Positions 39,761 to 63,399 of a stretch of 64,000 nucleotides of DNA are shown one piece after another. Within the stretch, counting starts at the first letter, position 1, and each line of letters begins with the position of its first letter. Position numbers and translations under genes: made by a program. Origin of the DNA: Hymenolepis diminuta (Eukaryota; Platyhelminthes; Cestoda; Cyclophyllidea; Hymenolepididae); contig CAADRB010000007.1 in the NCBI GenBank assembly GCA_900708905.1, forward strand, positions 418,146 through 482,145. Reading direction: 5' to 3'. The notes beneath the pieces are model-generated. The model ran no database searches. It worked only from the letters and a program-made list of their open reading frames with translations, and was not told the origin of the DNA.

Positions 39761-40215
39761 CTGCGCTTCACTATAAGATACCGTAACTGACTCTTAGATT
39801 TCCTAAGACATTGCACTAGTTACAAACGCGACCCAAAAACACCACAATGCAAAACGACCCTGTTAGAAGAAATGATAATTATTTTCTCCCACTCCCAATA
39901 TTTTTTCTATGAATAAAAATGCAATTTCTTTCTTTATTTCCCCACCGATAAAAGACACTTGATAATTATGCCTATTTGTTCAAGCCGATACCGATTGAGA
40001 GTGAGTTTCGTGAATACACTCGTGTTGACTATAACGTGTCTTGTGATCAGCCGTGGGCTTCTGTGTTAAGTTGCTATATTACCGAGTTTTCTAGATCGTT
40101 GGCTCTGCTAGATTACTATCCGAACTCCTAGTTGGTTACGTTATAGCAGACCCAAACCATTATATCAACACAAGTCGTACATTTTCGTATCGATAGATCG
40201 ATTTATATTATAAAC
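39749..40215 (+). repeat. Direct repeat copy A2, interrupted by a solo LTR
   Basis: The segments 39749-39860 and 40149-40215 together align to A1 (38815-38985), with matching order and only scattered mismatches. The break falls exactly inside GACCC of the A1 text AAAACGACCCAAACC, which shows that the 288 bp between them was inserted later. Confidence 0.8.
39861..40148. mobile_element. Solo LTR with 5 bp target-site duplication
   Basis: The 288 bp insert begins TGTTAGAAGAAATG and ends GTTACGTTATAGCA, that is TG...CA. It is flanked on both sides by GACCC (39856-39860 and 40149-40153). The empty site is preserved in the related repeat at 38.9 kb, where GACCC occurs once. An AATAAA lies inside at 39912-39917, as expected of an LTR. 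There is no internal retroelement sequence, so this is a solo LTR left after recombination, or possibly a short non-autonomous element. Orientation cannot be settled. The parent element is not identified. Confidence 0.85.
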
Positions 40216-40319
40216 CTAATTGTCTATCACTAAATTGGCGTGACTTCCCGGACACTTTATTACTGTTCTGGGAACATGAGTAACTTGGCGTTTTCCTTCT
40301 ATCCTCTCCATAACGTTTC

Positions 40320-41411
40320 ATCGACATAATTTCAGACATAAACATACATTTGAGTTCTGAATGTGTTCGTAATTTTAATTATTTACATTGATTTCTTTCC
40401 AGCTCACGGGTGTATATATATAACCCTCCGTGAAAATTCAGCATGTGAAATCTCGCCTTATTGTACTTTCTTATAAAATATTTTTTAAAAGCACCCTCTC
40501 TCACCCTATTGATGTTTGTGAAGCCCAAAGTATAAGTCAATTTAATCCTATTTCTTCCAAAATTTGGCTGATTTTGTGAAGAGATCAGAAGGAAGGAATA
40601 GCGTAAATACATTTTAAACGTAGACCAGTAACGGATTAATCAGAAAATCTATGAATGAATACATCTGATCAGTCACTTCCGAGAATTGAAGCGGATAAAG
40701 TATTCTGGTAATTGATAATGCATTAATATTAATTCCCATCTGCTAATTGGAATGAACTCCGGTTATTTGTGAGTTCATTTTATACTTGGTGCATGTTAAA
40801 ATCCTATTATATTTGTTATAATTATTTTATATGAATCGAAAAATTGCAAATATATACTGATATGGATGAAAGTAATGCAACGTTGGTTGGAATGTCCAAA
40901 TTTGACGACCGCTACTACTAATTACAAAGCCAGTTAACAATTTATATTGAGTAGTTACTAATGAAGATATACATCCGCATGCAATTTCGTATCAGATGCG
41001 AAAAATTTAATAAATATTGAAAAAATATATTAGTTTAATTATATTATCAAATCTAATAAATACAATATTCCCATGCACCTAAGTTATTTTAAAAAAATTT
41101 ATAAAATATATATTTTATTTGCCAATGAACATTGTCAGTGGATCTTTTATTCTAAATAAAGATATACGGCTAAATAATAGCGACATGAAAAACTTATATA
41201 GACAAATCACTACACCTAATAATAGAATAATAGATATTTTTGATTAAATTTAAGTAATAAGTATATTACAATATTTATTTATTATTAAAATAAAAATCTT
41301 GCAAAAATACTTTTAATATACCATTTCAAGGTTATCTTCGGTATATGATAAATATTAACCATTCACGTCCCAGTCAGCGTACAAGCGCACTCTTTGATCA
41401 GTATAGTCGGA
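40320..41411. other. Intergenic region before RUNDC1
   Basis: Strongly AT-rich. I see no gene. The last ~60 bp before the start codon (CACGTCCCAGTCAGCG) are less AT-rich and probably transcribed leader. A possible UTR acceptor (TTTGATCAG) lies about 10 nt before the ATG. Confidence 0.45.
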
Positions 41412-54281
<12,870 letters not shown>

Positions 54282-54283
<2 letters not shown>

Positions 54284-54287
54284 TAAA
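54282..54287 (+). terminator. AATAAA overlapping the RUNDC1 stop codon
   Basis: The stop and following bases read TAATAAACCC, so AATAAA begins inside the TAA. If used, the 3'UTR would be only about 10-30 nt long. No other good AATAAA was noticed in the next few hundred bases. Confidence 0.4.
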
Positions 54288-54368
54288 CCCGAGGTTTCAT
54301 ATTCCCATATTGAATATTTTATCCCCTACTCTTTAACTCTGAGCTAAATATTTCTATGTTTTGTCACA

Positions 54369-54494
54369 GTATTCAACATGCCATTCTGATGCAGAACTCT
54401 ATCATCTGCAGAGTCTTATTGAAGTCTTTGAATGCCTCTTTCCTTTCTCTTCCCCTTCAAATGTCTTAAGCGTGGTCGTCTGTGATGTCTGTTA
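54369..54494 (+). pseudogene. Duplicate of the RUNDC1 C-terminal exon end
   Basis: About 110 bp after the RUNDC1 stop, an acceptor-like TTTGTCACAG is followed by an open stretch whose DNA resembles the end of the last exon: TGATGCAAACATCCGTCATC at 54238-54257 against TGATGCAGAACTCTATCATC. The proteins are DANIRHLQSINEAF and DAELYHLQSLIEVF. The second version lacks the stop and continues about 24 codons to TAA near 54494. It is either a decayed partial duplication or an alternative terminal exon. Confidence 0.5.
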
Positions 54495-54499
54495 ATCTT

Positions 54500-57400
54500 C
54501 CATTTTTCCCCCTTATCGTACAATGCAACATTCCAGTGAGCTTACTACAACTAGGAAACATATTTTTCATCTTTTCTTTGTGACTTGAGTCCGGATTCTT
54601 TGTGTCGGGTTCTTTTAGTGCTCGTTTGTGAAACAGTATTTTTTTCTGATGTCTCTTTCTATGTACTTATTTTTGGCATTTATCAGTCTGTTTAATTTAG
54701 ATATATTTAACAATGAGTGAATTTTCGTGTTAATTAAATTCATTGAATTACTAGAAAACTCTCGAGCCAATTTAGGAAATGTTTATCCGACACTCATCTT
54801 GAGTAAAGGGATGGTATCATAGAGTTTCTCTGGTAAAAATCATATGTTCTATCACCTTCATCAATAGCTAATTTCAACAAATGTATTTGGACATTATGCT
54901 CATTGAGTGTGCACTCATAATCATCGAACCTGTGACCACTGATGGGGACGTTAACTGCTACGCCTCCAACACACAAATACACTACTTCTGAAAAGAATCA
55001 TTTGATCTCCTGACCCCTAATTTACTAGACTAGCTATGGAGCACGAAAATTTATTACAGAATTTGTTATAAAAGTAACAGAGAATAAATTGTGCAATATG
55101 TAAATGACCAAAATGAGCAGACAAGAAACAAAGAAGAATGGTAACTTTTCATTCACGATTTGGGAAGGAAGGTGTGCTATTATGTAGACTAAGCAATTCC
55201 TGCTGGCGTGTAATAGTGGATTAATAGCTGCTGAGACAGCTGACTGCAAATGTGTTGATGAATATTCTTTACTATTAAGGAGGAACGGTTAAAATGCCTT
55301 TAGTCAAACTCAGTAAGCATTGAAGAAATTGCAGGAATCCTATGTATTATACTCTGGACAGTAGTACTAGTGGTTCGAACGAAGATGAGTATATAATAGT
55401 TAGTACCTGCGTATTATAAAATGTCACATAAAGCTTTCTAAAGACGCAGCCTATCTAAAATTTTCTGGACAACAAACATTAAGGTTAATATAAATTTCTA
55501 TGCTTGTTTCATATATCATAGTGCCTCCGCAGTAAAAGATATGAAGGAATTACGTCCATCAAAACTTTCTCGAATTAAATTTTTCCCTCCTCCAACTTCG
55601 AACATAACCGCAATGGCGTTAATCCCTTGTCTAGACGTTAGTTAGTTTTCATAATCAATAAAAACCTGAGCTCTCGCCCTCCTGAACTTTCTTCTCGTTC
55701 TCAATGAAACTCTCCAACCCAAGTTCTCTCTTTTGATCATCTTGCTGAGTGGAAAGGACCGAAATAAGCCAGAAGGGTGATACCTCAACTACAATTATGA
55801 AGCAAACTAAATAACCGGGCTATCATTTGCGTACTCCATTCTATAGATACATAAATATTGAACTTGAACCTTGTTCGCCGTAATTCTGTGACAGCGTAAC
55901 AATCTAACAGCCGATATCCCAGCCAGAATAAGGAAAAGCTCAAGTTCTCGTTGTTATAAAGAAAACTCGTTGAAACTCAATTCAAACTGGCTGCGATATA
56001 TTGTAATTCATATTAGTTTGCATAAATAATTTAAGTTTCCAATTTTATTTTAATAATAATGGAAAGAAAATATAAAATCAAATATCAATTTCGTCAAAAC
56101 AGAAATATTTAATAATTATTTCCCTTTTTTCGCCATTTTTTTATATTTTCGCCATGACGTCTCTTTTTAAACCTCGCCTTCTTCGCAGAATTGCTTTTTC
56201 AGAAGTTTTCAGTTTCTGTACCATTGCTTCCTCCCCTCTTTCGTGTTCTTTTCCTTTCTCTTGGTTCGAGGCCTTCGCCTCAGATGCCTGGAACGGAATA
56301 CTACCTTCACTATTGATTTTTAAGGAAAATATCCGTTCTCTGTCTTCCATAAAGTATTCAATTTTGATCCTAGTTTCAACTCATTCACTATGGAAGGTAC
56401 TAGTTCGGGAGAGAACCAAAAGCCAACTGGATGAAAGATATGATGAAAAATGAAAGTCCACAGAAGAATACCCACGAACGTGTAAAATAAACGAACAGCA
56501 AGAATGGGAAGGATGAATAAAATAATAATTTCACCAAGGGAAATTTTTTAATAATTTTTCATAATTACACTGTCACCTTGACAAGTAGGTATTACTATCT
56601 CCTCGAATAGTAATGGACGGCCAACCCTCAAGCCTGGGATGACTAAACCCGATATCTATTTCGTATCAGGTTTAAAAGTCAGAAGAGTAATTCAATACGT
56701 CACTTCCTGAAAGGTACAGGTAGGATTGTGTTTTTGAGGGTCTGTTTGACATGGTCTTAACAGAAAGTTCACACATAGAAGCGAGATTATTTAAAGCATC
56801 CTTTGCCCTACGTATAAGACAGGATACAAAAATGCACGGGGAAAGGTTTTCCATCCCGAGAGACCACCACAAAAATAAAAATTGATATATTAGATACTTC
56901 TACATCTGACTCCGGTTCCTATTGCTCGCTATTTTATTTGGGATGATTAAACTAACGTCGCAAATTGGAGTGTTTGGTTGATACCAAAATTAAAGTAGTT
57001 CACTTATAAGCTAGTATCTTAAGCTGATACCATCCTGCTGTCTTGGCTGGTATAAAAGTATTTAGCCGGTTTATGCCGAATTCTATAGGGAAGTGGGACC
57101 ACCACACAATCTTTTAAACTTGGTCATTTCAGATGTATACTTTCTCATTCGGACAAACTAAAGCTGGCCTCTAAAGAACGAGATCAAATACTTGCAAACA
57201 TTTGCTATTAAAAACCAGCTTTCACTGAACGCGAGCTTTCACCAACCAGACGCTCCAAAAATCTATAGAAATGATAATTTTAGGACAAATGGTTCGAATA
57301 ACGACCGGAGATATGTAGAGATCTTGGTTGCAAGACTGAAATCCAAAACTGCTTAGTCTTCTCTTTGTAAAGATTAAATCGAAAGCTGTATGCGACTATT

Positions 57401-58060
57401 CATATCGTATCATTGATACGACTAGGAATAAAAATACCAAAGTACATAACTTATTTCCGAAAATAAATAATGAGATTTATATATTGAAAATTCACGGCTG
57501 ACTTTTTCGCATCTTGGATTTTTTCCCTTTTACGGCCTAAAGAACTTTATATGGAGGATTATAACTTCACAGAGAACCAATTCCTGTTATACGTTTATTG
57601 ATCTAAAATTCATAAGTGAAAATCGTATTTAATAGAAGAAAATAACGAAATAATAAATCCTAAATAATAAAGTCATAATAGCATTTCTGTCAGCCTCACA
57701 CTGAGAAAGCATTATTTTATTCAATATATTTCATATTATTATTAATAGTATATTATTTTCGTTGAAGCAAGAAATACGGCTACCTATTTCTCTATGACAG
57801 TTCAGTAAGAAATAAGTTTTCATTTGTCAATTGATATATTGATATATCAAATATGTATAAAGCTTCAACCAGCAAGTGAAAGAAGCGATTATAGTAAGGG
57901 AATATACTTAAAAGTATAAGAGGAGTAATAATCAATAAATGATAGAGAATGCTGGAAGAGTTGTAATGGACTTGCTTAATTGCCGCTCGTAACTCACCGT
58001 CTTGTACGAATCCAACCTTGAGACGAATCGTAAGCACATAAAAGAGCTATTCATATACTA
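54500..58060. other. Intergenic region downstream of RUNDC1
   Basis: AT-rich DNA with no gene that I can support strongly. One 69-codon minus-strand frame (56350-56141) is listed separately. No retroelement or RNA gene motif was recognised. Confidence 0.5.
56141..56350 (-). CDS. Possible small Lys/Glu/Arg-rich protein, unknown
   Basis: A 69-aa frame starting MEDRERIFSLK and ending in a basic tail (LRRRRGLKRDVMAKI). Composition is strongly charged (Glu/Lys/Arg), predicted helical, without signal peptide or membrane segment. The segment is less AT-rich than its surroundings and an AATAAA lies about 90-100 nt downstream on the same strand. No family is recognised. It may instead be the last exon of a longer minus-strand gene, or chance. 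Confidence 0.25.
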   Translation of the reverse strand: MEDRERIFSLKINSEGSIPFQASEAKASNQEKGKEHERGEEAMVQKLKTSEKAILRRRRGLKRDVMAKI

Positions 58061-58069
58061 GAAAAAAGA

Positions 58070-58345
58070 CCAGATATGAACGGTGAGGTAGTACCTCTCT
58101 CGTTGAACTACCGGTGTCGGTTAGCCAAAATCACTTGCTCTCAATTAACCAAACGCCATTACCAGTAGTTCACCACGGCACCACAATAAGGCGGGAGGGG
58201 ATTTGGCCGTGAATATAGCCAGCAACATCGGAATAGTCGGCATGCAATATACCAACTAACCCTCAACCGTTCGACGTCGTTTGACTTCGGTGATCTTATA
58301 GTAAGAACCGACAGAAGTGGGATGGTCGCCGACCAACTCGTCAGT
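58070..58345 (-). repeat. Candidate 5S-rRNA-derived SINE
   Basis: Read on the minus strand, 58335-58211 resembles eukaryotic 5S rRNA: GACCATCCCAC, then CGGTTCTTAC, then GATCACCGAAGTCAAACGAC GTCG, where 5S has GACCATACCAC, CCGGTTCTCG and GATCACCGAAGTTAAGCAACGTCG, followed by GGTTAGT. The first half is clearly 5S-like; the second half diverges. The adjoining 58210-58070 is similarly GC-richer than the region and would be the SINE body. A short-lived 5S pseudogene is the alternative; the divergence argues against a functional 5S gene. Confidence 0.5.
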
Positions 58346-60360
58346 AAAGAGTTTCACCTAATGATCAACTCTATGTAGAAACTAGGCGAATCTGTGGATC
58401 AACAGTGATTGAGGCCTCATCGTTGAAAACATATCTCTTCAGTAATCTTATCCACTGTCTCTGTCTGCATCTCGGCAGATCTACTATCACCATAAGAGTC
58501 CGCATAAAATGCTCCCTCCAATGTCGTTCGCTAACTTCGGGCTCTAATCCGGGAGCATATTGCGTCCATAAGCATTGCCACTTAAGATGAGCTATTTTTT
58601 ACTCTATGAATGCTATTATCTCCAAAACATGATAATTATTCCACGCCCAGAGTCTAAATTTCCAAGTTCCATCATCGAAAGATATTATTTAATTAAAACC
58701 TACCCCCATTTTCTTCGTCTTCTAAATACTGGTACGCGTCTCTGTCTCTAGTTTGGCATCCTTCACTTCTGCCGTATTCTCTTCCTCCATTCCTCCCTCT
58801 CCTCCTCATTCTACTGATACTGTTGCTTCCACTGCTTCTGGATCTACCATGCTGGTTGAGGTGACTAAATATGCCGAAACACCTATACCAATGGCTCCCT
58901 CCGTAGTTTTCTTAATCTTCTGGCTCTAATTTGCGCCTATATTCTGTCACAAGCCACCACTTAATATACCCTAATAGTAACTCTGACACTAATTCTAAAT
59001 CCGAGTCGCTACAACTATGCCAAGGAGTCAAAATATCGCAATTAATTAACACTTGCCCACAATTGAGAAATCATGTCTGCTACCGCTACTGTTTTCCTGT
59101 CTCGTCCTTTTTCTGACTCTTCCCGAGGGTTTCTTTCTCTCTCCTTTCATTCTTTTATTTTCCTAATCTCTTTCTCCACCTCCTCCAGCTTCTTCTCCTT
59201 CGTGTGCCCTCTCCTGAGGCAGTTATAGCACTATCTGGTTTTCTCACATTCAACAGGATTCTAAAAAGTTACCAAAGAATTTTCTCGTTCTCATATTTCG
59301 AAAAAACAGCAGTGCACATGAACAATAAGCTTGAAATATGAGATTTTCAATAACTGGATCGATCAGACCAGTCGACCACGATAAATGGCAGATCGGTGTA
59401 TGCTGTGACTAATAATGATATGGACTTTTCAGAAGATTTTTACAAATTTGAAGAAAAAAGTAAGGATGAAATTTTCAAAAATATTTGAAAATTTGAATTT
59501 TTTCCAGTGAAAATTAGTAAAATCATCTTGTGGAAAGTTGAAGAGGACTGAGATTTATTTTACAAGTTATAGCACATCTACTCAGTTCAAATAAGTAGGC
59601 ATCATTAAAAGTTTAGTGATTAGAAGTGCTGCCGTAAAGGAAATTTCCGACTAGAAATGGAGGATAAAATTTATGAAGATAATTAAGAAGAAAGGAATCT
59701 AAGTTGGAGTTTGTGAAACTTTAAATCTGAAAGTTTTATTTTGTGAAAGTCTAATATTGTATGAAATTTTATAGATATTATTCAGTTGGTTATTTTTCGT
59801 AAAGTAAATGTACTAGGAAAGGGGTTTTATGTAACCATGACTGCCGGACGAATTGCATCATAGGCATCGGGCACCTAAATTTTATAGTTTTTCATGTCCA
59901 CTTAAAAATTGTAAGGTTACAGTGAATTTATGAAATACATAAATTATTTAGTCTATAAATTATGTTATGTAGTCAGTCCTCACTTGTGATTTTTAATTCT
60001 GAAGTCCATATTCATAGAAAAATTTTTCTTCGGCTTATAGAACGGCGCGAATTTGAAATATCGGAATTTGTTAAATAACCAACGAGAATATTTAACCTAA
60101 GAGTCTTCTGATTATGGTTTTTATTTATATTTTGTTTTCTATTCAGTGAAAATCTAAAAAAAGAAACCGAGGTCAAATACCATTAGAGTTAACACTGAGA
60201 AATCAGTAGTGAACTCTATTACACTTTTATTAACTTAACTACTATCAGCTGGCTCAATCTGACTGGCAGAATTATCATTATCATCGATTCGCGAGCATGT
60301 AGACATTTAATTTTTTTCTTTTAAGAAATCTTGAAATAGGGGAGGAAGTGTTTAGCAAAT
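58346..60360. other. Gene-poor region
   Basis: 58.4-59.25 kb is moderately C+T-rich with many CTCCTCC/TCTTC tracts; beyond that the sequence is AT-rich. Open frames are short. I recognise no coding family, RNA or complete transposon. Confidence 0.5.
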
Positions 60361-60365
60361 GCTAG

Positions 60366-60993
60366 TGTAATAACGTTGAAAGAGTCTATCGGGACCATAT
60401 CGATTGAATAGGTCAAGTCACTCAAGTCGTCAGATCAGTTCGGAGGTGGCTGACAAGTCACCCCCAATTTATTATTTAGTAAATTAGGTTTATATACAAA
60501 GCGTGATGGTCGACATCTGTTTAGGTATCTATGTACAAACAAGCAAACACACAGCGGAACCACCTGTGGACACTGTAGTGGAGATCTTATCGTCAGTCAA
60601 TCATTTTCAATCGCCAGGTGTTGATAGACATCTGCTGGCCATAGCATCTCCCATCGAAATATGAGATATCCATCTTGGGGATCCAGGAAGAACCCTTTGG
60701 TCGGTCATGATGTTGCCTAGTGTCCGTTAAGATCTCATAAATTGAAAATTGCTATAGCCAGCAGATGTCCATCAGCACAGATGTCGATTATCACGCCGGG
60801 ACACCGACAACGAGACATGACTGACGTCTAAAGAAGAAATATTTTGTATATAAGCATAATTTACATATTAATAAATTGGGGTGGCTTGCCTGCCATCTCC
60901 GAACTGATCTGGCGACATGGGTGACTTGACTTATTCCATCTATTCCTTCTATTCGATCGATGTGGCCTCGATAGATCTTTCAATGTTATTACA
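60366..60993. repeat. Imperfect ~630 bp palindrome of a dispersed repeat
   Basis: Left arm 60366-60690 and right arm 60690-60993 are inverted copies with indels. Paired blocks, outermost to innermost: GTAATAACGTTGAAAG with CTTTCAATGTTATTAC; GTCAAGTCAC with GTGACTTGAC; AGATCAGTTCGGAG with CTCCGAACTGATCT; TTTATATACAAA with a TTTGTATATAAG-like block; CGTGATGGTCGACATCTGT with ACAGATGTCGATTATCACG; GACATCTGCTGGCCATAGCA with TGCTATAGCCAGCAGATGTC; ATGAGAT with ATCTCAT. The left arm holds an extra ~95 bp, the right arm an extra ~45 bp. Either a foldback/MITE-like element or two head-to-head copies of one repeat. Confidence 0.85.
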
Positions 60994-61653
60994 AAAATAT
61001 ATGAGAGTTGTTTGGAGAAAATATTTTTTCTCATATTTAGCAGCTAGTGATTGTGGTGGTGAGTTGGTGATATGTATTGAGACATATACAACTGAGAATA
61101 ATATTAAAATTTAAATGTATATGTATAAACGGAATATAAATTAATTTGTAGGATACGGAATTAACTTATGTAAACCGAAGGGTAGCATAAGTGATATAAA
61201 AGTCCAGGTATAAATGAACTACCTAAGTGTAAATGACAGCCCTTCTTTGAGCTTGACTAATATTATACTATTGTCAATATTATGGCATTATTTAAAGCAT
61301 AAACATAGTTGAATTGATAAGAACGGGACAGTAAAACGTTTGAAATAATTTAATTAAATATATGCCGATAGGCTGATAAATGACAGTGGTTGGTATGAGA
61401 ATACATTTAAGTAAATGTGTCATTGAATTTTTGTTTAGTTGTTATTACAGAAAATAAATGTCTAAATGACAATTAGTGATAAGCTTGATTTAAGAAATTT
61501 GGGGATTTCCTATCCCTTCAAATGTACCAAAATTATTAAACAGAGTTAGAATTTGAATTATTAAATGAATGTGGAATGTTTTGCACATTTATTTTCCGCC
61601 TACTTCATGCGTCATGGCCGCCGTTATCAACATTATTTGTATCATAAACAATA

Positions 61654-61840
61654 GATGCCAAATCAGTACCTGGCGATTTGAAATGAGTGGCTGGCGATAA
61701 CATCTCAACTACAATATCCATAGGCGGTCCAGCTGTGGGTGCTTACGCATTTGCATATAGATACCTAAGCAGATGTCAATCGTTAAACTAGGCTACCGAC
61801 GATGAGACATGACCGACCTCTAATATTCTGTGTATTAACC
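61654..61840 (+). repeat. Third copy of the palindrome's repeat family
   Basis: This segment matches the reverse complement of the left palindrome arm (60505-60640): ACCTGGCGATTTGAAAATGA-like, ATAACATCTCAACTACA, CATATAGATACCTAAGCAGA. It then continues with ACCGACGATGAGACATGACC, which corresponds to the right-arm text at 60801-60830. It therefore shows the two parts contiguous in one copy, and helps define the repeat unit. It fades out after TGTGTATTAACC. Confidence 0.7.
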
Positions 61841-61849
61841 TAACACAAC

Positions 61850-62430
61850 TTTATTAAAATTCGGGAAATTTTGTTTATTTTTTCTTGCTTTCCTAGCTTA
61901 GAGGTGTATTAGTTGCATTACAATGCAAGAATATTAATAAAATAGAGGAATGATATGTAATATACTTAGGATATCGACAAGTACTAATAAATCTACTCTC
62001 ACGTGCTAATCTTCCAAAATTTTCTTCTTCTTGCTAGGAGAGAGTCGCCATAAAGATAGCGCAACATTTCATAAAGGTCAATAATACGAGTTAAATTCAA
62101 TCTAAGTAAAAATAAACTTTATTATGAAAACGTCCTTGTATAATTATTTATAATGAAATGCTGGCAATAAATAAATTATTGAATAATTATATCCATATTG
62201 ATATACATTTGTTGATAATGTAATACAAATATGGAAAAGTTAAAATTGAAATATTAGTATAGAAATACAGTATTATCAAAAACAATATAATATGAGTTAC
62301 TTTTAAAAACAAATTTTAAAATTTAACGTGATATTTAAGGCAAATTAGAGGTTTTTAAATATTTAACACCTCGATATTTATAATCCATAAATGACCTAAA
62401 AACGTGACTTTTCCAAAACTTTATGTTCGC
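61850..62430. other. AT-rich upstream region of CEP41
   Basis: Very AT-rich, no coding sequence or recognised element. Probably the upstream promoter region of the following gene. Confidence 0.5.
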
Positions 62431-62434
62431 TTTC

Positions 62435-62448
62435 GTTGCCATAACAAC
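62435..62448 (+). promoter_or_regulatory. X-box-like RFX site next to the CEP41 start
   Basis: GTTGCCATAACAAC: an intact left half GTTGCC, a 2 bp spacer and a right half AACAAC that differs from the RGYAAC consensus at one base. RFX factors bind such imperfect inverted repeats upstream of ciliary genes across animals. It lies only 5 bp before the CEP41 ATG, which would place it in the leader unless translation starts elsewhere. Confidence 0.5.
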
Positions 62449-62453
62449 TGAGC

Positions 62454-63399
62454 ATGCCTCAAGTAGCCAGAAAAAAGAAAATTGATGTAAACATGAAATA
62501 TTAAATTTACATAAATTTAGCCTTTACAAAAAGCCATTCCAAAAAATCCTCGCTATGCCGATGTTCTGGCAACGGTCGATTCCGGCTCCAGTCTTTCAAG
62601 ATATTTGAGAAAATTAGATGAGACAAATGAAAGTAGGCTAATTTAATTTATATTTTTCGGGTAGATTTTAAAATTAAGCCTGGTGAAATCTTTAGAAGGA
62701 TGAAAATGACAACATTTGTTCATTTGGTAATACAAGTCGCTGAAACAAATAATTCAATCGATCAAAATGATATTCAAATTGACAATAATCGACCCATTGG
62801 TACGGGTTCCTTATCTAATTTGATTTTAAGATGGCTGTGATGATGAAAAACAATGTGATGCAATCAACGATAGTGTCGATCCTGCAGTAAATAGGCGTCA
62901 TACACTGGAATCGTAAGCTTATTATTAATTTGGTTTTACTTCCTGTGTTATCGTTTACTTCAGTTTTTAAGTTTGCCTTATTTTTAGCGTTATTCATGGA
63001 ATCGGGGAGTGTGATATTAATGACAAGGATCAATTGCCGAAAGATTCCAAAACTGCTAAAACAAAACAATATGACTGTCCATACCTACTACTTGATGTCC
63101 GTGACAAAGATGAGTTTGACCTGTGTCATATCATTAAAGGTAATCATCTTTTCAAGTTTATTCGAACCTAGATGTCGAAATTTAGACGGTTGTTATAATT
63201 TTTTCCAGCTATTAACTATCCTCACACGATGCTCTCTCGCTGTATGAACTTCGAAATTCGTGAAATGTTGGCTTATCGAAACAAACCTGGCCATATAATA
63301 ATTCTCTACGATGAAGACGAAACTGTAGCTCCTCGAGTTGCTACAGTTCTTGTTGAGCGAGGTTACGAAAATGTTTTCCTTCTTTCTGGTGGCTTAAAG
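62454..63399 (+). CDS. CEP41: Centrosomal protein 41 (rhodanese domain), 3' partial
   Basis: Six exons: 62454-62486, 62521-62632, 62665-62799, 62831-62912, 62988-63139, 63209-63399, together 705 nt (235 codons, phase 0 at the last donor); the rest lies beyond the window or further right. Start [11 protein letters not shown] is the first ATG before the conserved block [30 protein letters not shown] and VIQVAE match the N-terminal CEP41 region; the rhodanese domain begins [20 protein letters not shown] and ends [25 protein letters not shown]. As in other CEP41 proteins the active-site loop has Asp where catalytic rhodaneses have Cys, so no sulfurtransferase activity is expected. CEP41 acts at the basal body/axoneme in tubulin polyglutamylation through TTLL6. 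Introns 1-3 are 34, 32 and 31 nt. Confidence 0.92.

Larger units (their letters stand above)
38690..40320. repeat. Composite repeat of the 60.4 kb/61.7 kb family
   Basis: The left part (38690-38815) matches the repeat seen at 60.78 and 61.79 kb, sharing the core ACATGACTGAC followed by a TATGTATTAA-like tail. The right part (40225-40310) resembles 60.88-60.96 kb, sharing AAATTGG(C/G)GTG(A/G)CTT and later CTGG..ACATG.GT.ACTTG and TTCCTTCTAT. Between these ends lie a direct repeat pair (38815-38985 and 39749-39860 plus 40149-40215) and a broken coding fragment. The homology to other copies is partial and judged by eye; boundaries are approximate. Confidence 0.55.

Noticed and set aside
58211..58335. 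Functional 5S rRNA gene
   Set aside because: Only the first half resembles 5S closely; the second half and the ends are too divergent.
60917..61114. 65-codon frame MGDLTYSIYSF
   Set aside because: It starts inside the palindrome's right arm and has no counterpart in the other repeat copies.
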